DNA from: Spirochaetaceae bacterium
GTDB taxonomy: Bacteria; Spirochaetota; Spirochaetia; SZUA-6; Fen-1364
DNA length: 19,657 nucleotides
Direction: 5' to 3'
Assembly: GCA_003141795.1 (NCBI GenBank)
Contig: PLNO01000001.1
Coordinates: 8,164 to 27,820, forward strand
Shown: piece after piece, positions 1-7,400 of the stretch
Position numbering within the stretch: position 1 is the first letter of the stretch
Layout: each line of letters opens with the position of its first letter
Position numbers and translations under genes: made by a program
The notes under the pieces: model-generated
Databases searched by the model: none
Told to the model about the DNA's origin: nothing
The model's input: only the letters and a program-made list of their open reading frames with translations

Positions 1-615
1 CGTTCGCTCAAAATCGGCCTGCCGGTTATGGTGGGGTTTATGGCAGGCCTTGTCATGGGAATTGCGGATCGCTTCGTACTGGAGAAAAGATCCAATCTCT
101 CGGGGATGGCGGTCTACAACTTGGGCTATACCCTTGCAAACATAATTGGACTGGTTGCTACCTCCTTCAATAATGTGTGGCTTCCTTTCTTTTTCAAGGA
201 AAAGGATCCGGCAGCAAACTTCAAGAAGACGGGGAGGGTCAGCCTCATTTACATGTCAGGGCTTCTTGTACTATGTGCTCTGATATGGATAGCGACATTT
301 GGCCTCATAAAGATCGGGATCATACAAAGGGAATACTTGCCCACGCTCGGCGTACTTCCGCTACTGCTCATCGCACAATGTATCCAGGCCGTGAGTCACA
401 TGTACTCAAATTATTTTGCATTCTATGAGGTCACGTACTTGAGCGCAATCTATAGCTTCGTGTTGAGCGGAGTCGCCCTTTGCTCGAATTACTTGCTCAT
501 TTCCTTTTGGGGTATGTACGGGGCGGGCGCCTCGGTCCTCATCATTGCAGCTTTGTCATTTGGACTGTATCTCGTCACAACAACCATAAAGACTCGGGCG
601 ATACCTCAAACATAA
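1..615 (+). CDS. wzx: Wzx-type polysaccharide flippase, C-terminal part (5' truncated by window)
   Basis: The reading frame is open from the first base and ends in TAA at 613-615, giving 204 residues. This is about half of a usual Wzx protein (roughly 420-500 aa), so the gene starts upstream of the window. It is strongly hydrophobic, with about six likely membrane helices near residues 5-25, 40-62, 80-106, 116-135, 143-162 and 170-192, separated by short basic loops. A mostly hydrophobic, multi-spanning protein in front of a row of glycosyltransferases fits the MOP-superfamily exporters that flip undecaprenyl-PP-linked repeat units across the inner membrane. The match rests on hydropathy and context, not on a catalytic motif; another MOP-type exporter cannot be excluded. 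The next gene follows after 10 bases with a strong ribosome-binding site that overlaps this stop codon. Confidence 0.82.
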   Translation, partial: RSLKIGLPVMVGFMAGLVMGIADRFVLEKRSNLSGMAVYNLGYTLANIIGLVATSFNNVWLPFFFKEKDPAANFKKTGRVSLIYMSGLLVLCALIWIATFGLIKIGIIQREYLPTLGVLPLLLIAQCIQAVSHMYSNYFAFYEVTYLSAIYSFVLSGVALCSNYLLISFWGMYGAGASVLIIAALSFGLYLVTTTIKTRAIPQT

Positions 616-625
616 GGAGAAGCCA

Positions 626-1447
626 ATGCGCTATTTAAAGACCTACTTTTCCGCGCCGTATGAGATGAAGTTTCTGAGGTTGAACTACCTGGAATCCAAA
701 CCACATGTCGATAAAATGATCATTTGTGAGTTTAATAGAACGCATACCGGAGCTCCCCACGATCTCGTCTGGGAGAAGCTCAAGCGCGAGTATTTCAGCG
801 ACGAAGAACTCAAAGATATTATCTACATAGGTGCGGATATTTCGAAAGAAACTCGCTACTCCATGACCGATGGCAACATTGTTCATGGTAATGAGCAGCT
901 TATGCGCGGCTATTTTGCAAGCCAAATGGACTTTGCCTCCAAAGATATCATCATAGCCGTGGATGCTGACGAGGTCATCTACGGACCTTCATATGAAGAG
1001 GTGGCTTCGAAGCTCAGTTTCTTCTCTCGCGGTTTCACTTTGAATTTGAATCTGTTCATATACAAGCTAAACTATCTTTGGAAGGACGAGCCCTTCTATG
1101 CGCCTGTCATCTGCCGGGCAGACCTCCGCCAGGAAAGATATCCCGCTGCTTGGAGATATAGAGGCCGGGAATATCCAGGCAGGCATGGTTGCCATTTCAC
1201 ATGGTGCATGTCCATACCAGAGATGGTGGACAAGCTAAAGCGCTATTCTCACGCTCAGGATCACCCCGGACTGGCTGATCCCATTATTCTTCAGAATGCG
1301 GTAGAGCAGAAGATCTACCCATTCGAGCCGGGCAGGCGTTTTCAAATCGAGGTAGTGGATATGGAAAGCCGCAGGGAGATGTTTCCTTCGGCTCTCTTTC
1401 GAATGAAGGATCACTTCGCCGGACTAATTGACGCAAATCTGGGCTGA
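626..1447 (+). CDS. GT17-like glycosyltransferase
   Basis: A 273-residue, probably cytosolic protein. Its ATG is preceded by AAGGAGA at 614-620, five bases away. The pattern fits the glycosyltransferase 17 family (the family of eukaryotic MGAT3, with many bacterial members in polysaccharide loci). The N-terminal stretch has the form E-x-x-x-L-R-x-x-x-L-E, followed by VDKMIICEFNRTHTG at about 28-42. A DADEV acidic motif lies at 113-117, where the family has a D-x-D-E metal/nucleotide-sugar site. GCHFTWC at 188-194 and RYSHAQ at 206-211 correspond to the family's G-x-H-x-x-W/F and SH-x-E region. The protein most likely transfers one sugar to the lipid-linked repeat unit. Donor and linkage cannot be read from sequence. 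The family call is from remembered motif pattern. Confidence 0.72.
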   Translation: MRYLKTYFSAPYEMKFLRLNYLESKPHVDKMIICEFNRTHTGAPHDLVWEKLKREYFSDEELKDIIYIGADISKETRYSMTDGNIVHGNEQLMRGYFASQMDFASKDIIIAVDADEVIYGPSYEEVASKLSFFSRGFTLNLNLFIYKLNYLWKDEPFYAPVICRADLRQERYPAAWRYRGREYPGRHGCHFTWCMSIPEMVDKLKRYSHAQDHPGLADPIILQNAVEQKIYPFEPGRRFQIEVVDMESRREMFPSALFRMKDHFAGLIDANLG

Positions 1448-1461
1448 AGAGGATTACGATA

Positions 1462-2304
1462 GTGATCTTTATTCGCGACCAATTGAACCCGGATTATCGT
1501 CTTGGAAACCAGCTGTTTTCTTATAATCTTCTTCGGCAAATTGCCACCGCAGCTCATGTTCCCTACGCACATCCGCCATTTCGAGAGCGTCGATGGTTCA
1601 AAGATATGGAGGGAACATGTGAACGTCCAAAGGACGTTGCGGATGCGTTAAAACTGACACAGAGAGAGCTTTTGGATCGAGATCGTGAGGAGTTGCTGGG
1701 AACGATTTCGCAACTAGAGAAAGATAGTCGCGACGTGGAGCTAGTTCAGCCGATCCTCGGTGACACCTTCTTTCGATACTCAATGATTGATCCTAACGAG
1801 CTCATTCGAATGCGCAGGCAGTACAGGTCGCATGGCGTTGTGAAGCCCGAAAGGAAGCAGGTTGCGGTTCATTTTCGCGGAAATGACTTCTTTCGATGGG
1901 ACCCCCGAGCAGTACTAAACTTCGAGTATTATCGAAATGCCTTGGAGCTTTGTGTTGCGGACGTAAAGGGGAGCCTTCCCGTCATTCGTTTATTCACGGA
2001 TGATCCTCATCTTGAAGCATACAAGAGCCTCGTAGCCCATATTCGTTCAAATTACCCGGGTTTGAAAACCATTCGGGGTATGCGGCTTGGGAACCCCCTT
2101 GTTGACCTCTGGCAGATGGGCCAGTGTGACTACCTGATTTCGACTCCGAGCACTTTCGCTTTCTGGGGGGGAGTGTTTGGCAAGCCAAAGAAGATTGTTC
2201 AGTCAAAGCAATGGATAGAACAACAGATCTTGGACGGAGTAGTCTTCTGGAAAGAGATGGTGGGAAGCCGTTTGCCTTGCTATTCCATATGGCGGCAAGT
2301 GTAG
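1462..2304 (+). CDS. GT11-like (alpha-1,2-fucosyltransferase-type) glycosyltransferase
   Basis: A 280-residue protein with a GTG start; AAGAGGA at 1447-1453 lies about eight bases upstream. RLGNQLF at residues 13-19 matches the N-terminal signature of GT11 alpha-1,2-fucosyltransferases. VAVHFRGND at 134-142 stands where that family has an H-x-R-R-x-D nucleotide-binding motif, but the second arginine is replaced by glycine. FTDDP at 198-202 and STPSTFAFWGG at 227-237 correspond to the later family motifs (S-x-S-T/S-F-x-x-W). GT11 enzymes use GDP-L-fucose, which would fit the GMD-family genes at the other end of the window, but the altered motif makes the donor uncertain. Neighbours sit 14 and 17 bases away, so this is part of the same operon. 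Confidence 0.72.
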   Translation: MIFIRDQLNPDYRLGNQLFSYNLLRQIATAAHVPYAHPPFRERRWFKDMEGTCERPKDVADALKLTQRELLDRDREELLGTISQLEKDSRDVELVQPILGDTFFRYSMIDPNELIRMRRQYRSHGVVKPERKQVAVHFRGNDFFRWDPRAVLNFEYYRNALELCVADVKGSLPVIRLFTDDPHLEAYKSLVAHIRSNYPGLKTIRGMRLGNPLVDLWQMGQCDYLISTPSTFAFWGGVFGKPKKIVQSKQWIEQQILDGVVFWKEMVGSRLPCYSIWRQV

Positions 2305-2307
2305 GAA

Positions 2308-2313
2308 AAGGAG
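2308..2313 (+). promoter_or_regulatory. Ribosome-binding site deciding the start of the 2322 gene
   Basis: AAGGAG lies eight bases upstream of the ATG at 2322, immediately after the previous stop (TAG 2302-2304). The reading frame is open further upstream, to an ATG at 2211, but that start would overlap the previous gene by 94 bases and has no comparable site. Confidence 0.6.
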
Positions 2314-2321
2314 CAGTCTTA

Positions 2322-3095
2322 ATGGCACACGTAATCGTCAGTATGAGCACGCTGCCTAATCGGATCGGCTTTCTAGAGCCAACGCTGCGATCGCTGCTTT
2401 GTCAGCGGTTCGATGATTATGAAATCCACTTGTCGCTCCCACGGGCTTCATGGAAGGGTGGTAGTGAACACAAATGGAACATTCCGAGCTTTGTTCGGGA
2501 TTCACGGGTCGTCGTCAAAATGGTCGTAGATATGGGGCCTATCACGAAACTTCTGCCGGCGCTAGAGGCATCAGATGATGACGGCATGGTCGTTACAGCC
2601 GATGACGATGTGATCTATCCGAAGAGATGGCTGTTAGGGCTGTACGAGCAGGCGCAGGTATTCCCGCAATGTGTCGTCGGCTATCGAGGGATCATATTTG
2701 CAAAGAAGCCTTTTGCGTATTCAGACGTTATTTCCATCGGCGACGTGAGACGTGATACACACATAAGGGCACCAGTCTATGTCGATCTGGTAACGGGAGT
2801 TTTCGGAGTCCTCTATCGCAAATCGATCATGGATGTGTGCGCGCTTTCGCAATTGTCCGAATGCCCTGATTCGTACTACAACGATGACGTTTGGGTTTGC
2901 GGCCTTCTCGCCAAAGCAAAAATACCACGGGTCTGCGTGCCGGCGAAAGGAAGGATACGTTTTCAGAAAGATTTCGAAGGGGTGACCAAGCTTTGGCACA
3001 TTAACGAGACTGCGGGCCATAACGACAGAATTATCGAGCACTTCAGGAGAGATTGGGAGGCAGACTGGGCGAAGATGAAAGGGCGTCCGTCATGA
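2322..3095 (+). CDS. GT-A fold glycosyltransferase (GT64/GT2-like)
   Basis: 257 residues from the ATG at 2322, chosen for its AAGGAG site and because the protein then begins directly with the first beta-strand (VIVSMSTLP). Residues 8-25 (STLPNRIGFLEPTL) and DMGPITKLLPAL at 70-81 match a bacterial glycosyltransferase pattern related to the exostosin/GT64 type, where a D-x-G-P-x-T-K-L stretch precedes the catalytic site. TADDDVIYP at 92-100 is the D-x-D-type metal/nucleotide-sugar motif. YNDDVW near 187-192 is a plausible downstream catalytic-acid region. It probably adds one residue of the repeat unit; donor unknown. The gene ends 47 bases before the next, one of the wider gaps in the first half of the locus. 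Confidence 0.7.
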   Translation: MAHVIVSMSTLPNRIGFLEPTLRSLLCQRFDDYEIHLSLPRASWKGGSEHKWNIPSFVRDSRVVVKMVVDMGPITKLLPALEASDDDGMVVTADDDVIYPKRWLLGLYEQAQVFPQCVVGYRGIIFAKKPFAYSDVISIGDVRRDTHIRAPVYVDLVTGVFGVLYRKSIMDVCALSQLSECPDSYYNDDVWVCGLLAKAKIPRVCVPAKGRIRFQKDFEGVTKLWHINETAGHNDRIIEHFRRDWEADWAKMKGRPS

Positions 3096-3142
3096 GAGTC
3101 TTTAACCCTAAGGTTGGTGGCTAAATTGGAGAGCCCATAATC

Positions 3143-4102
3143 ATGAAGCCGTCACCTGTGGCACTGTTCGCCTATACCCGGGCTGAACATCTGTGTTCAA
3201 CGGTCGAATCTCTATCACGCAACACTATTGCGAAGGAAACGGTTCTCTATGTGTTTTCGGATGGGCCTCGTACCGCGCAGGATGAAGGAAAGGTTGAAGC
3301 AGTCCGGAATTACGTAAGGGAAATCAAGGGCTTCGCTGACGTCAATCTTGTGACGTCGGATCAAAATAGAGGCCTTTCTGCCTCAATCGTCGGCGGCGTG
3401 GACCGTGTGCTGGCTAAACATGAATCACTGATAGTCCTCGAAGACGATCTCGCTACATCGCCCTTCTTTCTTCAGTATATGAACGATGCTCTTCGGTGCT
3501 ACCAGGACGATCAGAGAGTCGTAAGCGTCCACGGGTACATGTACCCGGTCGACGGGAGCCTTCCAGAAACCTTCTTTATACGGGGAGCTGACTGCTGGGG
3601 ATGGGCCACTTGGCGACGAGGATGGAAAGTGTTTAATTCAGACGGGCGGGCTCTCCTTCGGGAGATCAAAAGGAGAAGGCTGACCCGAAGTTTTAATCTC
3701 AACGGCGCCTTCAACTACCTTCAAATACTTCAAGATCAAGTGGTGGGCAGAAACGATTCATGGGCAATTCGATGGCATGCTGCAGCTTTTCTTGCGGACA
3801 TGGTGACGCTTTATCCGGGACGATCGCTCGTTCAAAATCTTGGCACTGACGGATCAGGAACTCACTTCAAGGCGTCAAGTAATCAATTTGATACCGAAAT
3901 ATCGAACAGCCCGGTGGATGTACGAAAAATTGAAGCGGTGGAAGACGAGGAAGTGGTGGGTCGGTTGTCGGCATACTACAGGAAATCGAAAGGGGGATTT
4001 CTCCCACGTGTCTGCAGACGGATCGCGCGCATCCTGCGTCAAGACATTCCGGATGCCCTCCGACTGTCGCGGTCCACAAACAATTCCGTTGATCGACGGT
4101 GA
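3143..4102 (+). CDS. GT-A glycosyltransferase, WGWATW type
   Basis: 319 residues. GGAGAG at 3128-3133 precedes the ATG by nine bases. The N-terminus (PVALFAYTRAEH) is a typical first strand of this family. NRGLSASI at 75-82 and VLEDDL at 98-103 give the nucleotide-binding loop and the E-D-D metal motif. CWGWATWRRGW at 151-161 is the hallmark of a glycosyltransferase group common in O-antigen and exopolysaccharide loci, distantly related to GNT-I/GT13 and GT2 enzymes. NDSWAIRW near 214-221 is also a family feature. The C-terminal 60 residues are basic and poorly conserved-looking. It probably acts on the lipid-linked glycan at the cytoplasmic membrane face; donor not predictable. Confidence 0.75.
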   Translation: MKPSPVALFAYTRAEHLCSTVESLSRNTIAKETVLYVFSDGPRTAQDEGKVEAVRNYVREIKGFADVNLVTSDQNRGLSASIVGGVDRVLAKHESLIVLEDDLATSPFFLQYMNDALRCYQDDQRVVSVHGYMYPVDGSLPETFFIRGADCWGWATWRRGWKVFNSDGRALLREIKRRRLTRSFNLNGAFNYLQILQDQVVGRNDSWAIRWHAAAFLADMVTLYPGRSLVQNLGTDGSGTHFKASSNQFDTEISNSPVDVRKIEAVEDEEVVGRLSAYYRKSKGGFLPRVCRRIARILRQDIPDALRLSRSTNNSVDRR

Positions 4103-4104
4103 GC

Positions 4105-5100
4105 ATGCATAATTACTGTACCATGTTTGATTTGAATTACCTCGACCGTGGCCTTGTCCTCTACCAATCAATGGTTGAGCGAATCGGCGAATTCCACCTG
4201 TTCGTTGTCGCTTTTGACGATGAAACATTTGCGATTCTCGAGAAGCTATCTTTACCAAATCTGACGCCCGTTCGGCTGATAGATTTTGAGGACGCGCAGC
4301 TGGTCAAGGTAAAAGGTACCAGGACATGGACTGAGTATGTTTGGACATGCACCCCGTCCGTCATCCGCTATGTGCTTCAAACGCACAACCTCCCTGATGT
4401 CACCTATCTTGATGCTGACCTTTTCTTTTTTGGCTCTCCGGAGATGCTTTTTAGGGAACTGGAGGGAGGCTCGATTCTATTAACAAAGCACAATTACTCA
4501 GCTCGCTATGACCAGGCTGAAAAAAGCGGAATCTATTGCGTCCAGTATATGACTTTTCGGAATGATGACAACGGAAGGTCGGCTCTCGAATGGTGGAGAG
4601 ATTCCTGCATTGAGTGGTGCTACAATCGATTCGTGGATGGGCGTTTCGGTGACCAAAAGTACCTTGATGATTGGACAACAAGGTTCGAAGGGGTTCGTGT
4701 TTCACAAAACCTTGGGGCTGGCATCGCTCCATGGAATGTTCAGGGTTGTTCCTTTGCGATTCAGGACGATGAGCTCCGATTCCACTCGAGCCAAACCGAG
4801 GGTACGGTGATATTCTATCACTTTCATCAGCTGAGGCTTTATGAGAACGGATATGTCGACTTGGGGATCTACTCGCTGACAAAGGACCAGATCAAAAAGA
4901 TATACGCCCCCTATGTGAAAGGACTGGATCAGGCACGAAGGGCCCTTGGGGCCAGGATTGGTCGAGAACCACGTATCAAATATCAAGTCTATAGGCGCAG
5001 CTGGCGGACACCTGTGAAGTGGCTTCATCGTGTCTATCTGGGGGGATACAATATCAATCGAACTCAGCATCTCATAGCGAGCAGTACATGGCAAAAATAG
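4105..5100 (+). CDS. GT8-like nucleotide-sugar transferase
   Basis: 331 residues from the ATG at 4105, two bases after the previous stop. A GTG at 4099 in the same frame would create a GTGA overlap and add only two residues, so either start is possible. The pattern fits a group seen in many LPS/EPS clusters: CTMFDLNYLDRGL near the N-terminus, EYVWTCTPSVI at about 77-87, and YLDADLFFF at about 101-109 as the D-x-D motif. FGDQKYLDDW and GAGIAPWN follow in the C-terminal half of the catalytic domain, and the FYHFH stretch is consistent with a metal-binding histidine late in the domain. Most likely a retaining-type hexosyltransferase. The acceptor and sugar are unknown. The gene overlaps the following ketoisomerase by 13 bases. 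Confidence 0.78.
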   Translation: MHNYCTMFDLNYLDRGLVLYQSMVERIGEFHLFVVAFDDETFAILEKLSLPNLTPVRLIDFEDAQLVKVKGTRTWTEYVWTCTPSVIRYVLQTHNLPDVTYLDADLFFFGSPEMLFRELEGGSILLTKHNYSARYDQAEKSGIYCVQYMTFRNDDNGRSALEWWRDSCIEWCYNRFVDGRFGDQKYLDDWTTRFEGVRVSQNLGAGIAPWNVQGCSFAIQDDELRFHSSQTEGTVIFYHFHQLRLYENGYVDLGIYSLTKDQIKKIYAPYVKGLDQARRALGARIGREPRIKYQVYRRSWRTPVKWLHRVYLGGYNINRTQHLIASSTWQK

Positions 5101-5459
5101 TTGAACTGAAAACGCATCGAGATCGTCGAGGAGTTCTGGCCGCTATTGAGTCTTCATCGGACATCCCCTTTGGGATCAAAAGGGTGTACTACATCTACAG
5201 GGTCCCGAATCGTGCCACGCGTGGGGGGCATCGGCATCTTATAACGTCACAGGCCCTTATATGTCTTCGGTCCCGATGCACAGTGTTTGTTGACAATGGC
5301 AAAGAGAAGAAATCGTTCCTCCTCGACGACCCTGCAACGTGTCTGGTATTGGATCCGCCAGACTGGCATACGATGAAGTTTGGTCGGGGCGCGATTCTGC
5401 TCGTGCTGTCTTCGGAGCATTTCGATGCCTCCGATTATGTTGATGAGGCCTATCAATGA
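5088..5459 (+). CDS. fdtA: dTDP-4-keto-6-deoxyglucose 3,4-ketoisomerase (FdtA/QdtA/WxcM-like cupin)
   Basis: 123 residues from the ATG at 5088. The frame is open to 5019, but that extension lies inside the previous gene and adds no family-like sequence. This is a small cupin. RGGHRH at 45-50 supplies the two histidines that FdtA-type enzymes carry in the active site. It is preceded by YYIYRVPN and followed by the family's L-I-C-L strand, [13 protein letters not shown], a PPDWHTMKF turn at about 90-98, and the closing [14 protein letters not shown]. The family converts dTDP-4-keto-6-deoxy-D-glucose (the RmlB product) to the 3-keto isomer, with galacto (FdtA) or gluco (QdtA) configuration. Motifs seen here do not separate the two. 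It is slightly shorter than the usual 130-140 aa. The partner aminotransferase follows with a 4-base ATGA overlap. Confidence 0.85.
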   Translation: MAKIVELKTHRDRRGVLAAIESSSDIPFGIKRVYYIYRVPNRATRGGHRHLITSQALICLRSRCTVFVDNGKEKKSFLLDDPATCLVLDPPDWHTMKFGRGAILLVLSSEHFDASDYVDEAYQ

Positions 5460-6544
5460 TCGAATATGAAAACCTTTCCCGCACAAATCAGGAGTTCAAA
5501 AGCGCATTTATGCGCTCTTTTGAGAGGGATCTGGAAAAGGGCTGGTTCGTACTCGGGGACAACGTAAAAATGTTCGAGGAGCAGTTTGCCAAGTATCTGG
5601 GAATTCGGTATTGCGTTGGCGTCGCATCGGGGCTCGACGCGCTGAGCCTTTCTTTGAAAGCTCTCGACCTTCCACAGGGGAGTGAAGTCATTGTTCCTTC
5701 AAATACATACATAGCGACCATCCTTGCAATCATGAATTGCGGTCATGTCCCTATTCTTGCCGAGCCCGACCTGCATTCTTACAACATAGACCCCGCAGAG
5801 ATGGTGCGTGCCATTACGCCTCGAACGCGCGCGGTCATGGTGGTGCACCTTTATGGCAGATCCTGCGACATGAAACCCATACTGGAAATCACAAGGGCAC
5901 ACAATCTCAAGGTCATAGAAGATTGTGCGCAGTCTCACGGCGCCCGCTACCAAGGGAAGCAGACCGGGACTTTCGGGGATTTGGGCTGCTTCAGTTTCTA
6001 TCCTACCAAGAACTTGGGCGCTTTGGGTGATGCAGGTGCGATTACCACTGACAGTGAAGAACTTGCAGAGAAAATCAGAATGTTACGAAACTATGGTTCT
6101 CGTGTGAAATACCACAACGAAGTTGTCGGAGTGAATTCGCGGTTGGACGAAATTCAGGCGGGGTTTCTCCTGGTGAAGCTGCCCTATCTGGAAAAGATAA
6201 ACGCAAAGAAAAGGCAACTTGCGAATCTGTATTTCAGTGAATTGAGCGAGCGCTACGTCATGCCGATGACAGATGAAGATCATGAAGACGTCTACCATGT
6301 CTTCAATATCCGGCACGAGCAGCGTGATAGAGTCCGAGAATATCTTCTGGCAAATGGCGTAAAGACCGACGTGCATTATCCGATCCCGCCCCATAGGCAA
6401 AAGGCACTGCAGGGTATTCACGGGGGAAGCTTTCCGATCTCTGAGGAGATACACAAGACGACGATCAGCTTGCCGATTTCATATGGGCATTCCAAGGATG
6501 AGATTGAGCGTGTGGCTGAGATTTTGAACTCTTTCCGTGATTAG
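5456..6544 (+). CDS. fdtB: PLP-dependent dTDP-3-keto-6-deoxyhexose aminotransferase (DegT/DnrJ/EryC1; FdtB/QdtB type)
   Basis: 362 residues, the normal length for sugar aminotransferases of fold type [16 protein letters not shown] at 56-70 is the cofactor-phosphate region. [10 protein letters not shown] at 154-163 carries the aspartate that contacts the pyridine nitrogen (D156). [14 protein letters not shown] contains the Schiff-base lysine, K185. NSRLDEIQA lies after RNYGSR, and VHYPIPPH near 336-343 is the family's C-terminal substrate loop. Pairing with an FdtA-type isomerase, with start and stop overlapping, indicates transamination at C3 to dTDP-3-amino-3,6-dideoxyhexose (Fuc3N or Qui3N series). 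No N-acetyltransferase (FdtC/QdtC) is seen in the window, so the sugar may be acetylated elsewhere or left free. Confidence 0.88.
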   Translation: MIEYENLSRTNQEFKSAFMRSFERDLEKGWFVLGDNVKMFEEQFAKYLGIRYCVGVASGLDALSLSLKALDLPQGSEVIVPSNTYIATILAIMNCGHVPILAEPDLHSYNIDPAEMVRAITPRTRAVMVVHLYGRSCDMKPILEITRAHNLKVIEDCAQSHGARYQGKQTGTFGDLGCFSFYPTKNLGALGDAGAITTDSEELAEKIRMLRNYGSRVKYHNEVVGVNSRLDEIQAGFLLVKLPYLEKINAKKRQLANLYFSELSERYVMPMTDEDHEDVYHVFNIRHEQRDRVREYLLANGVKTDVHYPIPPHRQKALQGIHGGSFPISEEIHKTTISLPISYGHSKDEIERVAEILNSFRD

Positions 6545-6554
6545 GTTGCGAAAG

Positions 6555-7400
6555 ATGAGTGAAGGAGGCCAGATTTTTCGCCGAGCCAGAAGAGAGCGCA
6601 ATAGCTCTCAACTATTGTCAAGCGTCATTACCGTGGTGATGAATGACGTGAGCGGTATTGAGCGAACTATCCAGAGCGTCTTGAGCCAGGACTATCCCAA
6701 TATCGAATACATTGTTGTCGATGGTGGCTCGACGGACGGAACTCTCGATATCATCAGAAGATATGACGCAAGACTTGCCTATTGGGTAAGCGAGAAGGAC
6801 TCAGGGATCTACGCTGCGATGAATAAGGGAATAGAGCATGCAACAGGCGCCTGGCTCAGCTTCATAAACTCATCGGATTTCTTCTACGACCAGGCGACTC
6901 TTTCGGTTCTTTGTTCGTTCGCGTCGAAAGCCTCAGAAGGGATCAGGTTAGTATACGGAGACACGCTATTTTATGACAAGTACCAGCGGAAGATAGTGTG
7001 TATGAAGACTGACAGAATCAAAATCAATATGTCGCGGGTCAACCATCAATCATGCCTCATGAGAAACGGGCCCTGGATGAAATATGATACGTCTCTTCGT
7101 TTGTGCGCAGACCATAATATCATCTATCCTATGGTCCACGAGGGGAGGTCGATTTATGTCGCAAAATGTGTTGCCATTGTAAAAGCGCTGGGAAAGAGCT
7201 CGAACAGAATTCGCACGATGCGGGAAGGTCTGCAGGTAAGCTTTCGATATGGCGGATTGACTGATCGAATGCTCTCCATTGCCTCCTATTGTTACGCGGG
7301 GCTGAAATGGATTGCTGATATCACTCTACGGCCTGTGCTGGGAGAGAGAGTATTTCAGAGATTTCGGCATTCGAAGGATACTCTGGGAGCGCTTCTATGA
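6555..7400 (+). CDS. Family 2 glycosyltransferase (WcaA/WcaE-like)
   Basis: 281 residues from the ATG at 6555. A GTG at 6537 would overlap the aminotransferase by eight bases and add six residues; neither start has a strong ribosome-binding site. After a basic N-terminal stretch of about 20 residues the GT2 domain begins with SSVITVV. Counted from the ATG, VDGGSTDGT at about 55-63 is the nucleotide-binding motif, and SEKDSGIYAAMNKGI at about 79-93 is a signature of colanic-acid-type GT2 enzymes. INSSDFF at about 104-110 stands where the D-x-D motif is expected. The C-terminal half (HQSCLMR and later) fits the same subfamily. It probably adds a hexose to the repeat. It overlaps the polymerase gene by ATGA at 7397-7400. 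Confidence 0.82.
   Translation: MSEGGQIFRRARRERNSSQLLSSVITVVMNDVSGIERTIQSVLSQDYPNIEYIVVDGGSTDGTLDIIRRYDARLAYWVSEKDSGIYAAMNKGIEHATGAWLSFINSSDFFYDQATLSVLCSFASKASEGIRLVYGDTLFYDKYQRKIVCMKTDRIKINMSRVNHQSCLMRNGPWMKYDTSLRLCADHNIIYPMVHEGRSIYVAKCVAIVKALGKSSNRIRTMREGLQVSFRYGGLTDRMLSIASYCYAGLKWIADITLRPVLGERVFQRFRHSKDTLGALL

Noticed and set aside
2211..2321. Upstream start for the third glycosyltransferase
   Set aside because: It would overlap the GT11-like gene by 94 bases; the ATG at 2322 has AAGGAG at the right distance and gives a normal first beta-strand.
5019..5087. In-frame upstream extension of the FdtA-like gene
   Set aside because: It overlaps the coding end of the GT8-like gene and the added 23 residues do not resemble the family; the cupin starts naturally at 5088.
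4451..5094. Long minus-strand open frames opposite the GT8-like gene
   Set aside because: They are antisense shadows of a gene with a full set of family motifs; no ribosome-binding site or recognisable protein.
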